Positions 12,539 to 15,814 of a stretch of 15,814 nt of DNA are shown one piece after another. The notes under the pieces are model-generated. The model made no database searches and had not been told where the DNA came from. It saw nothing but the letters and a program-made list of their open reading frames with translations. This stretch comes from JBJTIF01 sp046094825 (GTDB lineage Bacteria > Actinomycetota > UBA4738 > HRBIN12). The translations under genes were made by a program, and so were the position numbers. How positions within the stretch are numbered: the first letter of the stretch is position 1; each line of letters begins with the position of its first letter. The stretch covers positions 1-15,814 of the forward strand of contig JBJTIF010000143.1 in the NCBI GenBank assembly GCA_046094825.1. Reading direction: 5' to 3'.

Positions 12539-14119
12539 CTACTCGAGGTAGCCGAGGCCGCGGAGGTGCTCCTCCATCTCGTCGGCCTCGGTGTCGCTCA
12601 CGGCGGTCTCGACGGGCGCGACGGTGCCGTTCGCGGCCTGCGCGCGCGCGCGGACGTTCGCCGCATCGCCCACGACCTCGTGGAGGACGCGGCCGGTGTG
12701 CCGGATCGAGGCGGGCGCGTCGAGGGCCGCGAGGAGCGTCGGCGCGAGGTCGACGAGCCGGGGCGGCTGCTCGAACGCGCGGACCCCGGGTCCCGCGGCG
12801 ACGATGACGCCCTCGATCCGGTGGTCCCCGGAGACCCAATCGGCGTCCTCGATCGCGCGCTTCGCGTGCGTGAGCGAGTACCCCTCGGCGGGCTCCATGA
12901 GGATGTCCGGCGCGCTGTCGGCGAAGCGTCCGCGGAAGACGTCCTCGCGACGGAAGATCGCCTTCACGGGCTTCTTCCCCGTCTTCGGGTCGACGTACGA
13001 CGCGAGCCGGTCCATGACCGCGTCACGCACCTTCTCGAAGTCCGCTGGGTCGACGATGCCGTCGGGCTCGCGGCCGGCGAGGTTCACCGACACCCCCTCA
13101 CCGGTCGAGCGGATCGTCGTGTACGCGCGCGTCTTCGACCAGTCGACGGGCTGCGGGAGGCTCACCTTGCCGTGCAGTCCGAGTGCGTCGTAGACGGAGC
13201 GGGCGACCTTGCGAACCGGGCCCCACTGCATCGGTCCCCAGACGAGGTTCGAGGCGCTGAAGTCGAGGTAGCCGAACGACTCGAGGAGCCGGTCCATGTG
13301 GATCGTCCGCGTACAGGACTGGAAGCCGTGGTCGGAGATGAAGAGGACGATGTCGTCCTCGCGCGTCCGTGCGAGGAACGATCCGATCGCGTCGTCGAGC
13401 TGCTTGTAGACGTCGCGGACGCGCGCCCCGACGCGCGTGTCGCGGTTGCGGAGGTAGTCCGGGTGGTCGGGCGCGATGTGGCTCGAGAGGCAGTGCTGCG
13501 TCCGGTCGACGCTCACCCACACCGACGCGAAGAGATCCCATGGCGTGTTGTCCATGAGCCACTCCGAGGCCCGGATGCGCTTGCCCGTCACCTCGAGCGC
13601 CTCGTCGAGGTAGGGCTCCGGGCGGTTGTGGTACGTCGTCCACGACATCCCGTTGATCTGCCACGGCGCACCCGCACCCGCGAGGCGCTCCGGGAGGTCC
13701 TTCGGCTGCGTGAACGGGCGACCCTTCGGGAGGACGCCGCCCGCGACGATCGTCGCGTCGATGTCCGGCGCCGGGAACATGAGGGGCACGTCGGCGTACG
13801 TGCCGTGCCGGCCCGCGGCCGCGAGGTCCTCGACGAACGTCCGCTCCTTGATCGATCGGTACGTCACCGGGTACTGCTTGTGCGTCCCGGGGACCGTCTC
13901 GAGGATGTCGTACACGCCGTGGTCCGCGGGGTCGACGCCGGTGAGGAACGACGGCCAGGCCGCCCACGAGTGCGTCGGGACGGTCGAGCGCAGGACGTCC
14001 TTCTGACCCCGCGCGATGAGCCCCGCGAGGTTCGGGAGATCGCCGCGCTCGAGGAGCGGGTCGAGGATGCGCCAGTCGGCGCCATCCCATCCGATGAGCA
14101 GGACCCGCGGCATCTCCAT
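12539..14119 (-). CDS. Alkaline-phosphatase-superfamily hydrolase (type I phosphodiesterase/nucleotide pyrophosphatase-like)
   Basis: A 526-aa metal-dependent hydrolase of phosphate mono- or diesters. The N-terminus LLIGWDGADWRILDPLL supplies the first metal ligand (Asp12). The sequence PTHSWAAWPSFLTGVDPADHG contains the likely nucleophile (Ser51) in the Phosphodiest pattern. VDRTQH (Asp205, His209), ISDHGF (Asp263, His264) and SGDHRIEG (His433) complete a two-metal site. The C-terminus EEHLRGLGYLE is a conserved ending in this clade. No signal peptide or membrane helix is visible, so it is probably cytoplasmic or exported by another route. The ATG at 14119 has AAGG 4 nt upstream; a GTG at 14122 and an ATG at 14113 are alternatives. 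A TACACT -10 box lies about 31 nt upstream. Substrate unknown. Confidence 0.92.
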   Translation of the reverse strand: MEMPRVLLIGWDGADWRILDPLLERGDLPNLAGLIARGQKDVLRSTVPTHSWAAWPSFLTGVDPADHGVYDILETVPGTHKQYPVTYRSIKERTFVEDLAAAGRHGTYADVPLMFPAPDIDATIVAGGVLPKGRPFTQPKDLPERLAGAGAPWQINGMSWTTYHNRPEPYLDEALEVTGKRIRASEWLMDNTPWDLFASVWVSVDRTQHCLSSHIAPDHPDYLRNRDTRVGARVRDVYKQLDDAIGSFLARTREDDIVLFISDHGFQSCTRTIHMDRLLESFGYLDFSASNLVWGPMQWGPVRKVARSVYDALGLHGKVSLPQPVDWSKTRAYTTIRSTGEGVSVNLAGREPDGIVDPADFEKVRDAVMDRLASYVDPKTGKKPVKAIFRREDVFRGRFADSAPDILMEPAEGYSLTHAKRAIEDADWVSGDHRIEGVIVAAGPGVRAFEQPPRLVDLAPTLLAALDAPASIRHTGRVLHEVVGDAANVRARAQAANGTVAPVETAVSDTEADEMEEHLRGLGYLE

Positions 14120-14149
14120 CACACCTTCACACGAGCGAGGACGCGCGCG

Positions 14150-14155
14150 AGTGTA
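14150..14155 (-). promoter_or_regulatory. Putative -10 box of the phosphodiesterase-like gene
   Basis: Minus-strand TACACT, 30 nt before the ATG at 14119, in the 89-bp divergent gap shared with the phospholipase C-like gene. The -35 region is GC-rich and not recognisable. Confidence 0.4.
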
Positions 14156-14195
14156 GCGGGACGACCGCGGGTCCGCCCCGTTCGAGGTGCGTCGG

Positions 14196-14201
14196 TAGAC
14201 T
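14196..14201 (+). promoter_or_regulatory. -10 box of the phospholipase C-like gene
   Basis: TAGACT followed by 7 nt and the ATG at 14209; no Shine-Dalgarno sequence, so a leaderless transcript is likely. It is the same hexamer as in the EIIB promoter. Confidence 0.5.
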
Positions 14202-14208
14202 CCTCCGC

Positions 14209-15696
14209 ATGGCGCGGCACCTCCGGACCCGTCCTCTGCTCGCCGGGAGCGCCGTCGTGGCGGCGGTCCTCGGGTTCGGCCTGTTCCGCGGATCCGACGA
14301 TGCGCCGCTCCCCGTCGCGACGACGGATCCCGTCGCCGACGTCGTCGCGGTCGACGCGGACGCGTTCCCGACGGCGTTCCCGATCAAGCACGTCGTGTTC
14401 ATCATCAAGGAGAACCGGAGCTTCGATCACCTCTTCGGACGCTTCCCCGGCGTCCGCGGCGTGACGACGGGGACCTACCTCGGCGAGGAGATCCCGCTCG
14501 GACCGGTCCCCGACGACTACGAGGACATCCCGCACTCGTGGGAGGCGTCGCTGAAGGCGGCGAACGAGGGCGCGATGGACCAGTTCGGTCCCGGCATCAT
14601 CGACGACCTGCCCGCCGACTTCGAGGCGTCGCAGCGGGCGCTCGATTACGCGTACACGCAGTTCCGGGCCTCGGACATCCCGAACCTCTGGAGCCTCGCG
14701 AGCGAGTACGTCCTCGCCGACGACTTCTACGCCTCCTCCTGGGGTGCGTCGTTCCCGAACCACCTGTTCACGATCGCCGCGACGGCGGGCGGGGCGCACA
14801 ACGCGCCGAAGCCCGAGGACCCGCAGGTGCTCGCGGACCGGCTCGAGGCCGGGTACGCGAAGAGCTGGGGCTGCGATGCGGGCGAGGGCAACCTCGTCGA
14901 GGTCTTCGACGCGGAGGGGGAGTCGGAGTTCGTCCCACCCTGCTTCGACTTCCTCACCGAGGGCGACCTCCTGAACGACGCCGGCATCCCGTGGGCCTTC
15001 TACGGCGCGACGAACACGCAGTACGGCTACATCTGGTCCTCGTACAGCGCGATCCGGCGCTACCGCGAGGACCCGGCGATGTGGGAGCGCTTCATCCGCC
15101 CCGTCGACGACCTCATCGGGCACATCGACGCCGGGCTCCTGCCGCCGGTCTCCTGGGTCACGCCGAAGGGGATCCTCTCGGACCACCCGGGCGGCAACTC
15201 CTGGTGCCACGGCTACAACTGGACGACCGAGGTCGTGAACGCGCTCCTGCGCAGCGACATGTGGAAGGACACCGCGATCTTCCTCACCTGGGACGACTAC
15301 GGCGGCTTCTACGACCACGTGTACCCGCCCGCGGTCGACGCGCAGGGCTTCGGGGTGCGCGTGCCGCTCCTCGTCATCTCGCCGTACGCGCGCGAGGGGT
15401 TCATCCTGCGGACACCGGGGGAGTTCTCGTCGATCCTGCGCTTCATCGAGGACAACTGGGGCCTCACGCAGCTCACCGAGCGCGATGCGAACGCCGACAA
15501 CCTCTCCGGCGCGTTCGACTTCACGCAGGCACCGCGCGAGCCGCTCGCGCAGATGCCGCTCCGGTCGTGTCCGCCGTTCCCCGACGAGGAGCCGAACCGG
15601 AGCCCGAACGCCGCGGAGGACCCGGTCTGGCTCCCCGACCAGACGCAGGCCGACGGGAGCCCGGCCCTGTCACCCGCCCCGAAGCTTCCCGCCTGA
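14209..15696 (+). CDS. Phosphoesterase family protein (phospholipase C/acid phosphatase AcpA-like), membrane-anchored or secreted
   Basis: A 495-aa extracytoplasmic phosphoesterase. The N-terminus (MARHLRTRPLLAGSAVVAAV) is a basic-plus-hydrophobic signal or anchor without a twin-arginine motif, unlike many phospholipase C homologues. Catalytic segments in family order: KHVVFIIKENRSFDHLFG (Glu68, Asn69, Asp73), LADDFYASSWGASFPNH (Ser181 region, Asn184), WDDYGGFYDHVYPP (Asp362, Asp363, His370) and GVRVPLLVISPYAREG. The product hydrolyses phosphate esters, possibly phospholipids, outside the cell. The length is a little short of phospholipase C proteins and close to acid phosphatases; the family's C-terminal repeat domains are absent. 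It is divergent from the phosphodiesterase-like gene, so both could serve phosphate acquisition, though no Pho-box-like repeats are visible. The C-terminal 50 residues are Pro-rich and probably disordered. Confidence 0.93.
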   Translation: MARHLRTRPLLAGSAVVAAVLGFGLFRGSDDAPLPVATTDPVADVVAVDADAFPTAFPIKHVVFIIKENRSFDHLFGRFPGVRGVTTGTYLGEEIPLGPVPDDYEDIPHSWEASLKAANEGAMDQFGPGIIDDLPADFEASQRALDYAYTQFRASDIPNLWSLASEYVLADDFYASSWGASFPNHLFTIAATAGGAHNAPKPEDPQVLADRLEAGYAKSWGCDAGEGNLVEVFDAEGESEFVPPCFDFLTEGDLLNDAGIPWAFYGATNTQYGYIWSSYSAIRRYREDPAMWERFIRPVDDLIGHIDAGLLPPVSWVTPKGILSDHPGGNSWCHGYNWTTEVVNALLRSDMWKDTAIFLTWDDYGGFYDHVYPPAVDAQGFGVRVPLLVISPYAREGFILRTPGEFSSILRFIEDNWGLTQLTERDANADNLSGAFDFTQAPREPLAQMPLRSCPPFPDEEPNRSPNAAEDPVWLPDQTQADGSPALSPAPKLPA

Positions 15697-15703
15697 CGCC
15701 CCC

Positions 15704-15709
15704 TATCCT
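15704..15709 (+). promoter_or_regulatory. Orphan promoter-like -10 box at the right edge
   Basis: TATCCT on the plus strand, 7 nt after the phospholipase-like gene stop, resembling the leaderless -10 boxes of other genes here. No ATG, GTG or TTG follows on this strand before the window ends. It points toward DNA that encodes a protein fragment on the opposite strand, which is odd. Confidence 0.3.
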
Positions 15710-15710
15710 G

Positions 15711-15814
15711 TCGGCGCGAGCGGTAGTCGAAGAGATCGTCGGGATCGAACGAGACGATCGCGGCGCCCTCGCCGGCGATCGCGGCGGCGGCGGCCGTCGC
15801 CGCCGCCGCCGCGG
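15711..15814 (-). pseudogene. PAC2-family protein fragment (partial, broken)
   Basis: Reading leftwards from the right edge, the minus strand encodes an Ala-rich stretch, then AGEGAAIVSFDPDDLFDYRSRR. This closely matches the strand-loop of actinobacterial PAC2 (proteasome assembly chaperone 2-like) proteins, where the motif is followed by Pro and the rest of the domain. Here the match stops at 15711, after the second Arg, and the frame runs on as QDRGRQAG into the antisense of the phosphoesterase gene. Only about 34 codons are visible; the N-terminus, if in this orientation, lies beyond the window. Either a 3'-truncated remnant, an inverted piece of a plus-strand gene, or a mis-joined contig end. 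Identity rests on one short motif. Confidence 0.5.
15781..15812. repeat. Perfect 14-bp inverted repeat at the window end
   Basis: GCGGCGGCGGCGGC (15781-15794) and its exact complement GCCGCCGCCGCCGC (15799-15812) with a 4-nt CGTC loop. It is the Ala-codon run of the PAC2-like fragment. The sequence ends 2 nt after it, as expected where a stable hairpin halts sequencing or assembly. Confidence 0.7.

Noticed and set aside
12566..14464. A 632-codon plus-strand frame opposite the phosphodiesterase-like gene
   Set aside because: Shadow frame; the minus strand carries all metal-ligand motifs of the alkaline phosphatase superfamily.
1..15814. CRISPR arrays, tRNA or rRNA genes, insertion sequences, toxin-antitoxin or phage genes
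   Set aside because: None seen: no regularly spaced repeats, no tRNA-like cloverleaf with CCA-type end, no transposase or integrase motifs in any convincing frame.

Overview
The window is very GC-rich (roughly 70% by eye). Most ORFs read in several frames, so genes were chosen by family resemblance, codon pattern and start signals. Many genes have an actinobacterial-style TAGNCT -10 box only 6-10 nt before the start codon, which suggests leaderless mRNAs. With an LCP cell-wall ligase, a NagE-like PTS and a PAC2-type fragment, this points to a deep-branching high-GC Actinomycetota, with high-GC Chloroflexota as the main alternative. No 16S or tRNA is present to settle it.

Layout: on the minus strand at the left are the N-terminal half of a membrane pyrophosphatase (hppA) and a Na+/H+ antiporter gene (nhaA). 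On the plus strand follow a two-gene operon (membrane-anchored unknown protein, LCP ligase), a CaCA-type cation exchanger, an MrfA/YprA-like DUF1998 helicase, a domain-split N-acetylglucosamine-type PTS (EIIB, EIIA, then EIIC from its own promoter), and a small membrane protein. A polysaccharide flippase (minus) and a carboxymuconolactone-decarboxylase-like gene (plus) diverge from one small promoter region. An alkaline-phosphatase-superfamily enzyme (minus) and a phospholipase C/acid-phosphatase-family protein (plus) diverge from another. A fragment resembling PAC2 proteins lies at the right edge on the minus strand. No gap without a gene exceeds 300 bases.

The outstanding signal is inside nhaA. 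A short stretch encoding transmembrane helix III is present backwards. It is bracketed by 19-bp inverted repeats with one mismatch (2055-2073 and 2127-2145) around a 53-bp spacer. As written, the gene hits a TAG after 127 codons. Flipping only the segment between the repeats restores, in frame and without indels, an uninterrupted 410-residue NhaA with textbook helix III sequence. This is what an intragenic invertible DNA switch in its OFF state would look like; an inversion artefact at the repeats is the competing explanation. The right edge may hold a related event: PAC2 homology stops abruptly after its DYRSRR motif beside a promoter-like box pointing the other way, and the sequence ends in a perfect 14-bp hairpin.

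Functionally the region mixes ion homeostasis (H+-PPase, NhaA, CaCA exchanger), envelope assembly (LCP, flippase), amino-sugar uptake, DNA repair and phosphate-ester hydrolysis. These look like neighbouring small operons rather than one pathway.
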